Shown here one piece after another: positions 48,680-56,600 of a DNA stretch of 56,600 nucleotides. The position numbers were made by a program, and so were the translations under genes. The DNA is from an uncultured Ignavibacteria bacterium (GTDB lineage Bacteria; Bacteroidota; Ignavibacteria; SZUA-365): positions 1-56,600 of the forward strand of contig CAJXVM010000027.1 in assembly GCA_913061095.1 (NCBI GenBank). Direction: 5' to 3'. Under the pieces are notes generated by a model that was not told the DNA's origin, did not search any database, and was given only the letters and a program-made list of their open reading frames with translations. Each line of letters begins with the position of its first letter. Within the stretch, counting starts at the first letter, position 1.

Positions 48680-50890
48680 TCAGGACAGTCGCTCGCTGAG
48701 CCGCTCACGCAGGCGCCCGTGACGCCTGTTTTCGTAAGGTGAATTGACAGCCGTCGCAATGGCTGCGCGGGCGCCGAGCAGGATGATCATGTCTCGCGCG
48801 CGCGTCATGGCGGTGTAAAGCAATGTTCTCCGCAGCATGATGCGATGCTGCAGCACGAGCGGGACGATCACGATGGGATATTCGCTGCCCTGGCTCTTGT
48901 GAATGGTGATTGCATACGCCAGCACGAGGCTCTCCAGATCGTCGGGAGCGTACCGCACACGCCTTCCGTCGAAATCGACGAGCAGCTGTCCCTCATCCTC
49001 ATCGTACCCGTGCACATAACCGATGTCACCATTGTACACATCGCGTTCATAATCGTTGCGGATCTGCATGACCTTGTCGCCGTTTCGGAACAGCCTGTCT
49101 CCGCGCTGGACTGCGACGCGGCTGCCGCCGTTGACGGACTGCTGCAGAACGCGGTTGAGGTGTGTCACTCCCGCCGGAGTGGCATGCATCGGTGAGAGCA
49201 CCTGGATGTCACGCACCGGGTCACAGCCGAGCTGCGTCGGGAGACGCGTCACGATCAGATCGCGGATCAGTTCCGCGATGCTCTCCCCCTGCTCGACCGC
49301 GCGGAAAAATGTTTCTCCGCCATCGGACAGACGCGTGTCGAACACCGGCATGAATCCCTGCCGCACACGGTGGGCATTGGTCACGATACTGCTCTGCGCC
49401 GACTGGCGCAGGACGAGCGTCAGCACAACGGTTTCAATGTTCCTGCTGCTGATCAGATCCCTCAGCACCGCTCCCGGCCCCACCGGCGGCAGCTGATCCG
49501 CATCCCCGACGAGTACGATGCGGCAGCCGGAAGCCCGTGCACGAAGAAGCGCCGCCATCAGCGGCAGGTCAACCATCGACATTTCATCGACCACGAGAAG
49601 ATCGGCCTCCACCGGCCGGTCGTCGCTGCGCTGAAACACCCCGGAGACGGGATCAAACTCAAGCAGACGGTGAATCGTGCGCGCTTCGAAACCGGTAACC
49701 TCGGAAATGCGCTTCGCGGCACGTCCCGTCGGTGCGCAGATGGCCGTCTTCCAGCCCATCTCTTTCGCGATCTCGAGAATGCCGATGAGTGTGGTTGTCT
49801 TCCCGGTGCCGGGCCCCCCGGTCAGAATGCAGATCGGACCAGCCAGGCACTTGTGCACCGCCTCGACCTGCTGGGCGTTGAACTGCAGGCCGGTGCGCTC
49901 CTCGGCGGCGCTGAGCTGCTCATTGAGCTGCAGATGATCCAGATCGTTCCAGTGTTCGCCGAATGCTTCTGCGATAGCTTCCGTCACGGCATGTTCCGCG
50001 TGATAGAGCTCCGGGAGAAACAGCATGTCGTCGTCTTCGATAACGCGTGCGTGCGCCATCGCATCCCGCAGTCCGTCAAGCACCGACTCCTCACTGGCTT
50101 CAAGCACCGCGGCCGCGTGGTGCAGAAATTCTTCCCGGGGCACGCAGCAGTGTCCGTCACGCCGGGCTGCCTCTCGCAATGCGTAGCCGATCCCCGCGCG
50201 CACACGCAGCGGATCCTCCACCGTGACGCCGAGTGAACGCGCGATGCCATCGGCGATGACGAATCCGATTCCCTCGATGTCGTCGACCAGCCGATACGGA
50301 TCCTCCTGCATGACATGGATGGAGTCTGCGCCGTAGGTACGATAGATGCGCACTGCCCAGGTCGTACTGATGTCATGGGACTTGAGGAACAGCATGACGT
50401 TCTGAACGCCGCGCTGCTTCTCCCACGAGGCACGGATTTTCTCGAGCGTTTTGGGACCGATGCCTTCCACTTCCGCCAGCCGGTCAATGCGCGTGTTCAT
50501 GATATCGAGCGTATCGCTGCCGAACTGCGCGACGATTTTCCCCGCGGTACTGCGCCCGATCCCCTGGATCAGTCCGGAAGCGAGATAGCGTGCGATGCCT
50601 TCGGGCGTGGTCGGATACTCCACCTCGTACGCGGTGAAGCGAAACTGCCTCCCGTATTTCGGATGCTCATCCCAGCTGCCTTCGAGCACGTACCGATCCC
50701 CGACCGCGGGGGATACGATTTCCCCGACCGCGGGGATGGGAAAGAGCTCACCCTCCACGCGGAACTGCGCCACGATAAAGCCACTGTCGGGCGCCGACCA
50801 GATCACGCGTTCCAGCGTGCCTTTCAGAGTTTCGCGCGGTTGCGTTTCATCACCGTCGCGGCTATCATGTCGGGAAGAACGCGGATTCAT
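48680..50890 (-). CDS. recD2: RecD2-family ATP-dependent helicase
   Basis: Superfamily 1B helicase of 736 residues, unwinding DNA 5' to 3' in repair or recombination. It has the N-terminal OB-like and helix-hairpin-helix region of RecD2 (about 20-210, with AEVEGIGPKTLEKI), Walker A GGPGTGKTTT (358-367), Walker B LLVVDEMSMVDLP and the C-terminal YAITIHKSQGSEYP motif. No recB or recC is nearby, consistent with RecD2 rather than RecBCD. Its ATG is only 11 bp from the divergent yjbQ-like gene, so the two control regions must overlap or lie inside the neighbouring genes. Confidence 0.93.
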   Translation of the reverse strand: MNPRSSRHDSRDGDETQPRETLKGTLERVIWSAPDSGFIVAQFRVEGELFPIPAVGEIVSPAVGDRYVLEGSWDEHPKYGRQFRFTAYEVEYPTTPEGIARYLASGLIQGIGRSTAGKIVAQFGSDTLDIMNTRIDRLAEVEGIGPKTLEKIRASWEKQRGVQNVMLFLKSHDISTTWAVRIYRTYGADSIHVMQEDPYRLVDDIEGIGFVIADGIARSLGVTVEDPLRVRAGIGYALREAARRDGHCCVPREEFLHHAAAVLEASEESVLDGLRDAMAHARVIEDDDMLFLPELYHAEHAVTEAIAEAFGEHWNDLDHLQLNEQLSAAEERTGLQFNAQQVEAVHKCLAGPICILTGGPGTGKTTTLIGILEIAKEMGWKTAICAPTGRAAKRISEVTGFEARTIHRLLEFDPVSGVFQRSDDRPVEADLLVVDEMSMVDLPLMAALLRARASGCRIVLVGDADQLPPVGPGAVLRDLISSRNIETVVLTLVLRQSAQSSIVTNAHRVRQGFMPVFDTRLSDGGETFFRAVEQGESIAELIRDLIVTRLPTQLGCDPVRDIQVLSPMHATPAGVTHLNRVLQQSVNGGSRVAVQRGDRLFRNGDKVMQIRNDYERDVYNGDIGYVHGYDEDEGQLLVDFDGRRVRYAPDDLESLVLAYAITIHKSQGSEYPIVIVPLVLQHRIMLRRTLLYTAMTRARDMIILLGARAAIATAVNSPYENRRHGRLRERLSERLS

Positions 50891-50901
50891 GACAATGGAG
50901 G

Positions 50902-51321
50902 ATGAACGTGAAATTTCACACCGAATACCTGTGGTTCAATACCCGCGCGAAGAGGGAATATATCAACATCACCACCGACGTGGAGGGAATTCTGCAGAAA
51001 AGCGGCATCCGCGAAGGCATGATTCTCGTCTCTGCGATGCATATCACGGCTGGAGTCTGGGTGAATGACGCTGAATCGGGATTGCTGCAGGACATCGACG
51101 ACTGGCTTGAAGACCTGGCCCCCTACCGCGACGACTACCGCCATCACCGCACCGGGGAAACGAACGGCGACGCGCATCTGAAAAATCTCATCGTGCATCA
51201 TCAGGTTGTCGTGCCGGTCACCGACGGTGCCCTGGACTTCGGACCCTGGCAGCAGATTTACTACGCAGAGTTTGACGGCCAGCGACGGAAACGGCTGATC
51301 GTCAAGGTCATGGGAGAATGA
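50902..51321 (+). CDS. YjbQ/UPF0047-family protein
   Basis: Protein of 139 residues matching the YjbQ/UPF0047 family: a signature block near the N-terminus ([20 protein letters not shown]), the histidine-rich [19 protein letters not shown] and the C-terminal [18 protein letters not shown]. coli YjbQ has been reported to have weak thiamine-phosphate synthase activity in vitro, so the name secondary thiamine-phosphate synthase is sometimes used. The real role is unclear. An ATG at 50902 is marked, but GGAGG lies right beside it, and a GTG at 50908 has better spacing and gives the family N-terminus. It is divergent from recD2. Confidence 0.93.
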   Translation: MNVKFHTEYLWFNTRAKREYINITTDVEGILQKSGIREGMILVSAMHITAGVWVNDAESGLLQDIDDWLEDLAPYRDDYRHHRTGETNGDAHLKNLIVHHQVVVPVTDGALDFGPWQQIYYAEFDGQRRKRLIVKVMGE

Positions 51322-51345
51322 TGCGAATGGCGTATTCCCATCCGG

Positions 51346-52689
51346 TTATTTCTTCGTAATCACGATTTCCGTCCGGCGGTTCAACCGGCGGCCGAGTTCA
51401 GTATCATTGGGCGCGATGGGCTGTGATTTGCCCATGCCGCGCGTAGTGATGCGATCGGCTTCGATGCCGCGGCTGACGAGGTAATTCTTAACCGCCCGGG
51501 CGCGGGCATCCGACAGAGCGATATTGTATTCGTCGCTGCCAATGAAATCGGTATGCCCGCGGATCTCAATGTGGATGTTCTCATACTTCCGCAGCATTGC
51601 AAGGATATTTCGCAGTTCGTCAGTGTAGGCCATGTCGAAGGTGGCCCGGTTGAAATCGAACAGGATGTTCTCGAGCACGAATTTCTTGTCGACGTCGAGA
51701 ACCGTCACCTCCTCGCGCAACACCACTTCGTCCTGCGTATTGCGAATCTCCAGATCCATCGTCTCCGGTGGGATTTCCTCGCTGATGCGGTATTTCACCG
51801 CGTAGAGATTTGTGAGCGACTCACTGAAGTCATCGAGAATGGAGCTGAAATCCTCAATGATATCGAAGCGTTTGCCGCGCGTCGCTTCCGTCAGCTGCAC
51901 GTAGTCAGGGATCTGCGGAGGTGTGATGGCGAACAGCTTGATGTTTTGCTTGAGCAGGAAGTCCTCCATGGAGTCGGTCGTGAACTCCGTCTTCCCATCG
52001 CCGCGATCGCCCTTCTGATGAAACATTGCGTCGGTTATGAGAATGAAGATGCGCTGGGCGCTCTGGCGGAACTTGAATGAACTCGCTTCAAAGAGTCCTT
52101 CCAGCGCATTTTCATTGTCATCACCCCCGCCGCTGATTTTCAGCCCGTCGATCCAGCTGATGAATGTCTTGACGTCCTCGGTAAAATCCTTGTAGCGTTC
52201 GATGCGGTCGCTGAATGTAATCAGCGCCAGACGGTAATCCACGCCGCGGGAAGCCAGGCGCCGCGTGAAGTCGATGATGTTGCTCTTGACCTCGTACACC
52301 TCCTGCTTCATGCTTCCCGTCTGGTCAATGATGAACGCGATATCCACGGGGAAGGAATTCGAGGCGGAGATCCGGTCCAGTGCGGTCACATCCACCGGTG
52401 CGCCGTCCTGGTAGATGACCATGTCATCCTGCTTCAGGTGGGGATAGTGGTTCCCCAGAGAATCGCGCGCATCGAGAATGACGCTGACCTCGGGATACCG
52501 GCTGATATCCACCGCGCGGACGGAAACGGTGACCTGCTCCGGATGTCTGCTGTGTGCGGAGATGATGGTCGGTTTGCGCAGGCTGTCATCCGGTGCGACA
52601 TGTACGCCGACAGGCACTGCGTCCGCAGGGGCAAAGCGAAGCAGGAGAAGCGGGAAACAGATGGCCGTGATGAAGTGGTATCGGTGCAT
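51346..52689 (-). CDS. VWA-domain protein with OmpA-type peptidoglycan-binding C-terminus
   Basis: Protein of 447 residues with a hydrophobic N-terminal leader. The von Willebrand A domain (about 100-290) starts with AFIIDQTGSMKQEV; its metal-site motif has the DxTxS form instead of the usual DxSxS. The C-terminal OmpA domain (about 335-447) has the diaminopimelate-contacting region of IEIRGHTDFIGSDEYN and LSDARARAVKNYLVSRGI. It is likely anchored to peptidoglycan with the VWA domain presenting a ligand or partner. The ATG at 52689 gives the leader; a 150-residue extension upstream to 53139 is basic, low-complexity and lies over the next gene, so it is rejected. A terminator separates it from the upstream outer-membrane gene. 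Confidence 0.88.
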   Translation of the reverse strand: MHRYHFITAICFPLLLLRFAPADAVPVGVHVAPDDSLRKPTIISAHSRHPEQVTVSVRAVDISRYPEVSVILDARDSLGNHYPHLKQDDMVIYQDGAPVDVTALDRISASNSFPVDIAFIIDQTGSMKQEVYEVKSNIIDFTRRLASRGVDYRLALITFSDRIERYKDFTEDVKTFISWIDGLKISGGGDDNENALEGLFEASSFKFRQSAQRIFILITDAMFHQKGDRGDGKTEFTTDSMEDFLLKQNIKLFAITPPQIPDYVQLTEATRGKRFDIIEDFSSILDDFSESLTNLYAVKYRISEEIPPETMDLEIRNTQDEVVLREEVTVLDVDKKFVLENILFDFNRATFDMAYTDELRNILAMLRKYENIHIEIRGHTDFIGSDEYNIALSDARARAVKNYLVSRGIEADRITTRGMGKSQPIAPNDTELGRRLNRRTEIVITKK

Positions 52690-52773
52690 ATACTCGTTGT
52701 CTGGCGGACCAGTACTTGTGACACGAGAGCAGGGACGCAATTGTTCCGCCGGAATCAGGCGCTGGCGGGAAAC

Positions 52774-52810
52774 ATATGCAGGCGATGACCAGAGATCATC
52801 GCCTGCATAT
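52774..52810 (-). terminator. Terminator after the 575-residue outer-membrane gene
   Basis: ATATGCAGGCGATGA (52774-52788) is the perfect reverse complement of TCATCGCCTGCATAT (52796-52810), a 15-bp stem with a 7-nt loop. It begins 28 bp past the stop at 52839, followed on the minus strand by a short GTTTCCC. It has only a weak T-run. Confidence 0.7.
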
Positions 52811-52838
52811 TCCCGTTCAGTGCTTGCGCTCGGAAGCG

Positions 52839-54563
52839 CTAGAATGCAAATCCGAAGCGGAGGCCGGGCACGATCATTTCTTCGTGCTCCCATTTCTCCG
52901 CATCGCGGAAGACGAGACGCGAATACTTCACCTCGGCACGCAGCCAGCTGAAGATATTCAGGTACACCTCGCCCATCATGCCGCCGTTGAAGTACTGCAC
53001 GGCGACTCCGTACGTCGTTTTTCCGACATGGTCGTACGACAGACGCGCCCAGAGATCGAGCGTGCTGTGATCCGATACGGTCTTCACGCTGTCGAGGAAT
53101 ACATAGGGATCGACGCTCGGCAGGCGAACATCTTCCCACTCGTTCTTCCGCGCGGCTTCGATGACCTTCTGGTAACCGAAACCGGCGTGGATGCGCAGTC
53201 CGTCAAGCATGAAACCGAGGTCGCGCCAGTAGTAGGCGACGGCGGAGGAAGCCACGTAATAGAAGCGCGAGGTCACGAATTCACGATCCTCGGGATTGGT
53301 CGGACTGAGATCCGGCGCTTCGTCACCGTTGAGGATTCGACCGTTGACGTCGGTGATCTTCTTGTTGCCCAGCTTGTTGAGGCCGAACGACACGAAGGCC
53401 GCGGCACCGATACCATCGGCGTCGGAGCCCGGTGCGCCGGAGATGTTGGACAGCTGCTTGTAATACTCACCGCTGGCGCCCCACGTACCGTTGAGCGTGC
53501 GATTCTTGAAGATTGCGAACTCGTCCTGGATGCTCTGATCGCCCCAGGTGAACGGAATGGACGGTCCGATCTTGATGCGCTCGGTATTCGACGGTTCGTA
53601 GACGAACATCGTATTCCACTGCGCCCCGTACAGGAACGGCAGATTGATCCAGTCGTTTCCGATTTTCAGTTCAAAGCCGGCGCGGATGCGGGACGGCTGC
53701 AGTGCGACGCCGTCAGAAGCGCGCTCCGGCGAGTCGAGGGTCCACATGAAACCGCCGCCGAACGGCACGCTGATATTGGCTTCGGCCACGTAGGGCTGCG
53801 GCTTCAGCGCACCCGTCTCATCGAGACTGGCATACTGTTGACGGTCGACAACCGCGTCATAGAGATCCGGAGTGAGAATCTCACGAAGATTGCGGCGTCC
53901 GACGATGCGGTAATCATCGAAATCAGGATTGTCATCATTCTCGATGAATCCCGCGGACAGGTCATCGGGGTCATGCGGACGCGCCTTTTCGATGATGATG
54001 GCGATGAGGTTGCGGTCGTCCTTCGGACTCTGGATAACGCGCATGCGCGCCTTGCCGGTAAGCACGCGCTCGGCGATGTCCACCGCCTGTGCGTCGAGCA
54101 GGTCGTCGCGGTTGTCGCGGACTTTGCGCATCACCTCGAGAATCATCGGCTCATCCTGGATGATCCACTGCGGGAAGTACTTGTCCACGAGCGGATCGAG
54201 CGTGGTGAGCGCGCGCAGGAGGATACGCAGACGGTCGTTTTCGTCCTTGTAATGTTCGATCGCAATGTCGAGGAGGCGGAGATAGTTCAGGCGGTCGTCC
54301 TCGGAGGGACGAAAGCCGACCATCCCGTTGACGAGCTGGTCTCCCCAGGCCATGCGGCGGAGGAGGTCGTCCTCGGAATAATTGGCGCTTTTCATGTATC
54401 GCATGATCTGCTCAACATTCGTCAGCGCATCGTCCGAGCTCTGTGCCTGCAGCACCGAAGGAGCCGCCGGCACAATGAAGACCAGTGCGACGATAATCGT
54501 GAGAAGTCGGTATTTCATCTGCATGCTGAGTGTTTCCGTGCTTGGTAATGTGAATTTCTTCAT
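52839..54563 (-). CDS. Predicted outer-membrane protein, paralogue of the next gene
   Basis: Protein of 574 residues without a named family. A hydrophobic leader ends in VLQAQ. A helical, acidic N-terminal region (about 45-225) precedes barrel-like alternating stretches. The last 60 residues match those of the neighbouring upstream protein: TTYGVAVQYFNGGMMGEVYL, SWLRAEVKYS, and a C-terminal GLRFGFAF ending in aromatic Phe, as in outer-membrane barrels. It therefore probably sits in the outer membrane with a paired partner. The ATG at 54563 follows GGGAGG. The gene is 14 bp after the upstream gene's stop, so it is co-transcribed. Function unknown; the neighbouring OmpA-type protein may be a partner. 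Confidence 0.75.
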   Translation of the reverse strand: MKKFTLPSTETLSMQMKYRLLTIIVALVFIVPAAPSVLQAQSSDDALTNVEQIMRYMKSANYSEDDLLRRMAWGDQLVNGMVGFRPSEDDRLNYLRLLDIAIEHYKDENDRLRILLRALTTLDPLVDKYFPQWIIQDEPMILEVMRKVRDNRDDLLDAQAVDIAERVLTGKARMRVIQSPKDDRNLIAIIIEKARPHDPDDLSAGFIENDDNPDFDDYRIVGRRNLREILTPDLYDAVVDRQQYASLDETGALKPQPYVAEANISVPFGGGFMWTLDSPERASDGVALQPSRIRAGFELKIGNDWINLPFLYGAQWNTMFVYEPSNTERIKIGPSIPFTWGDQSIQDEFAIFKNRTLNGTWGASGEYYKQLSNISGAPGSDADGIGAAAFVSFGLNKLGNKKITDVNGRILNGDEAPDLSPTNPEDREFVTSRFYYVASSAVAYYWRDLGFMLDGLRIHAGFGYQKVIEAARKNEWEDVRLPSVDPYVFLDSVKTVSDHSTLDLWARLSYDHVGKTTYGVAVQYFNGGMMGEVYLNIFSWLRAEVKYSRLVFRDAEKWEHEEMIVPGLRFGFAF

Positions 54564-54577
54564 GATGCTGCCTCCCG

Positions 54578-56600
54578 TCAATTAAAGATTGAAGGAAGCC
54601 CGATACGCAGGCGCGGGGTGATCAGGAAATAATTCGATTCGCTCTCCCAGATCTCCTGGTCGCGCAGGAGGAAGGAATACTTCGCCTCGACGCGGAGCCA
54701 GCTGGTCAGCTCGAGAAAAGCATCCGCCATCATGCGGCCGGAGAAATACTGGACACCCATGCCGTATCGGTTGCTGGCACGGAGGTTGATGAAGGACATG
54801 CGGACGTAGATGTCGACGATATCCTTCTCCTTACCCAACGTCACCATGGTACCCACCTCGTTCTCGGTAAACTCGCGTCCGAGCTTCGGCGCAAGCAGGT
54901 CGCTCTGCTGTACGAGATGGTCGCGCTTGACCTGCATGAATGCACCACCGAGGTTCAGGCGGAATGCGAGCGTGGGATTCGTGTTGTTATCCTTGAACAT
55001 GATCGGATAGTACACCTGGGCGATGGTGGAGATATGGAAAAAGTCATTCTCATAATTCTCATCGCCGATCCCGGTGCTCGACTTGATCACCTTCAGATGA
55101 TCATAGGGATCGTCCGCCTCGAAATCATTGATAACGGTCAGATTACCGCCGATCGAGAACGGGAAACCGAAGGTGAAGTCGAAGTTCACGTCATAACCGC
55201 CTGCCGAAGAAAGCAGGCCCTTGTCGAAGGCCAGCGGCGACGGCAGATCGGGTGCCGACATGTTCATCGGCAGCACGATACCGACACTCATCTGGTTCTT
55301 GTATCCAACGCTGAGGGAGGAAATTCCCGTGGCCCAGCGCGGCATGCCGATCTCGTCGTTTCCGAGCGTATAGGCGAGCTTCCAGTCCGGCGCAAAGCTG
55401 GAACGGGAAGGCGAGCGCAGCTCGATACGGTCGAGCGAGGCATCGACAGTAACAAAGTCGGCAGGATAGAGCCCCGGATTCGCAATGATGTCGACCATCT
55501 GCGACATGTTCGCATCCTTTGCCTCGATCATGAGCTGACCGCGGACTTCGTAGGGCGATTCGCCGATGTATTCGAAGTTAACATCGAGATCGTCCTCTAA
55601 GCCACCCTTCGGGTCTAATACCTTCGGCAACTTTACCCTTACCGCAAATTTGTCGGCATTAGCTCCGACAAATGCCGCATTTGTGATTTTCAGTTGTGTG
55701 TTTCGTTCGGGATTACGCACACGGACAGTCTTATTCACATCAGAATAGAACTTCGGTACTCTACCAGAATAGAGCGGTCCAGCCGCGTCGAACTGAGGGA
55801 TTTCAACAGCGCTTTCAAGCGTATCGCGCTTGTTCCAGAAATCGTTGAACCGGCTCGTCATGGTCTCCAGCTCACGCTGTGTCATGACGATGAACGGTCC
55901 GACCTTTCCGGGCATCCAGTCTCCGCGTTCCGGAAGCTCGATGCTCGTCGACTGTGCGCGCTTCGAGAGGATGTCTTCGTAAAGGTTTTCGTCGACCATG
56001 TCCATGATGCTGACGAGATCCGAACCGGACAGGGAAAATCCCTTCGCGATCGGTTCAGTCGATCCGCCCATCTGGAACATGAGTGATCCTTCATCACCGG
56101 TCTCACTGGCTTCTTCCGGCGGGAGTGTTTCGAGCTTCTCGACGTAGACTTCGATGAGATGGAACGGGTCGACACCGTACAGCTCCTGCTCATCGGGTCT
56201 CGCCTCGACATAATACACCTCCACGCGGCGCATCTGCGAACTGCCCTGGCCCTTGCGGCCGGGGACGGGGAAGGTTCCGTCTTCACGGTACTCTTCCTCG
56301 AACATGCCGAGTTCATTGGCACGCGCAAAGACATTGTCGATGCGCTCGTAGTACTGACGAAGGAGGTAACCCTTCACCTGGGTGTAATCATACCCCGTGG
56401 TTTTGGCCCGACGACTACGACCAGTAGTGGGGGTTGGCTTATCCTCCGCTGCCGATTCAATGATGAGATTCTTCTCCTGGGCGTTGTTGTACTCCTCCTT
56501 CAGGTTCCCCTGCTTCTCCTTGACCTGACGGTCCGTCTGGGCGGAGAGCTGGGGCAGGAGGCCTGCAACGAGCGCCACAACGAGGAAGGCACGTAAAATG
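54578..56600 (-). CDS. Predicted outer-membrane protein (5' end beyond window)
   Basis: At least 674 residues are visible; the reading frame runs to the window edge, with the signal peptide (FLVVALVAGLLPQLSAQ) cut at its N-terminus, so the true start is just outside. A charged linker (about 20-45 in the visible part) is followed by a mixed region of unknown fold. An ASH-like beta-sandwich (about 275-360) precedes alternating barrel-like stretches ending in SWLRVEAKYS and PRLRIGLPSIFN. The last 100 residues match the downstream gene's C-terminus, so the two are tandem paralogues. Bases 55590-55790 in the ASH-like region have unusual codon use (AGA, TTA and CAA, rare in the neighbours). Function unknown. 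Confidence 0.75.
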   Translation of the reverse strand, partial: ILRAFLVVALVAGLLPQLSAQTDRQVKEKQGNLKEEYNNAQEKNLIIESAAEDKPTPTTGRSRRAKTTGYDYTQVKGYLLRQYYERIDNVFARANELGMFEEEYREDGTFPVPGRKGQGSSQMRRVEVYYVEARPDEQELYGVDPFHLIEVYVEKLETLPPEEASETGDEGSLMFQMGGSTEPIAKGFSLSGSDLVSIMDMVDENLYEDILSKRAQSTSIELPERGDWMPGKVGPFIVMTQRELETMTSRFNDFWNKRDTLESAVEIPQFDAAGPLYSGRVPKFYSDVNKTVRVRNPERNTQLKITNAAFVGANADKFAVRVKLPKVLDPKGGLEDDLDVNFEYIGESPYEVRGQLMIEAKDANMSQMVDIIANPGLYPADFVTVDASLDRIELRSPSRSSFAPDWKLAYTLGNDEIGMPRWATGISSLSVGYKNQMSVGIVLPMNMSAPDLPSPLAFDKGLLSSAGGYDVNFDFTFGFPFSIGGNLTVINDFEADDPYDHLKVIKSSTGIGDENYENDFFHISTIAQVYYPIMFKDNNTNPTLAFRLNLGGAFMQVKRDHLVQQSDLLAPKLGREFTENEVGTMVTLGKEKDIVDIYVRMSFINLRASNRYGMGVQYFSGRMMADAFLELTSWLRVEAKYSFLLRDQEIWESESNYFLITPRLRIGLPSIFN

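Noticed and set aside
52690-53139. 150-residue N-terminal extension of the VWA-OmpA protein
   Set aside because: The extension is Arg-rich and without motif, lies across the terminator and the next gene's end, and precedes a normal leader starting at 52689.
1-56600. tRNA or rRNA genes, prophage or insertion sequences
   Set aside because: I looked for cloverleaf-like and conserved rRNA stretches, transposases, integrases and phage genes while reading, and found none. A dedicated search (tRNAscan-SE, Infernal, ISfinder) would be needed to exclude small or diverged ones.

Overview
The window looks like a high-GC member of the Bacteroidota/Chlorobiota (FCB) superphylum, in the Ignavibacteria/Kapabacteria/Rhodothermia range. 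The reasons are six proteins ending in a type IX secretion (T9SS) C-terminal sorting domain (several with the NYPNPF-type start), a TonB-dependent receptor with a carboxypeptidase-like N-terminal domain, and a recurring promoter pattern TTG-N20-TANNTT that fits the Bacteroidota housekeeping consensus. No rRNA, tRNA, CRISPR array, prophage or insertion sequence was recognised. All products are assigned by reading motifs and domain order, not by database search.

Layout. 1-7 kb: a minus-strand two-component pair, an NtrC-type response regulator followed by a 1659-residue cytosolic kinase with a receiver and ten PAS domains, ending in an intrinsic terminator. 7-21 kb: a plus-strand block with a short-chain dehydrogenase, a HAD phosphatase, an L-type-lectin T9SS protein, a striking intergenic array of three identical-type palindromes spaced 42-43 bp, a TIGR03790/PKD T9SS protein, then a TonB receptor, a carboxypeptidase-like lipoprotein, a secreted CocE/NonD hydrolase with a C-terminal sorting domain, a membrane ABM-domain protein and a secreted amidohydrolase fused to a SnoaL-like domain. 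21-25 kb: minus-strand alpha/beta-hydrolase lipoprotein, outer-membrane protein and IPT/TIG lipoprotein.

24.7-32 kb: the most suggestive metabolic locus. A GbsR/MarR-type regulator, a KAS III-like enzyme with altered His and Asn catalytic positions, a sodium:solute symporter, an acyl-CoA ligase and a MaoC hydratase overlap or nearly overlap in one minus-strand operon. It is divergent from an aromatic/histidine ammonia-lyase with a non-canonical SSG triad and a CBS protein. Both divergent promoters and a dyad operator candidate can be read between them.

32-41 kb: a GT39-type glycosyltransferase fused to TPR repeats and three T9SS cargo proteins, one of 1256 residues with two P-domain-like regions and a roughly 190-nt leader. 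41-46 kb: aminotransferase-nuoG-nuoH-nuoI, a fragment of the complex I operon followed by a T9SS LamG lipoprotein. 46-51 kb: M16 peptidase, CrtZ-type carotene hydroxylase, a PAS-only protein, RecD2 helicase and the divergent YjbQ-family protein. 51-56.6 kb: a VWA-OmpA protein and two tandem, mutually related outer-membrane proteins of unknown function; the last gene runs off the window edge.
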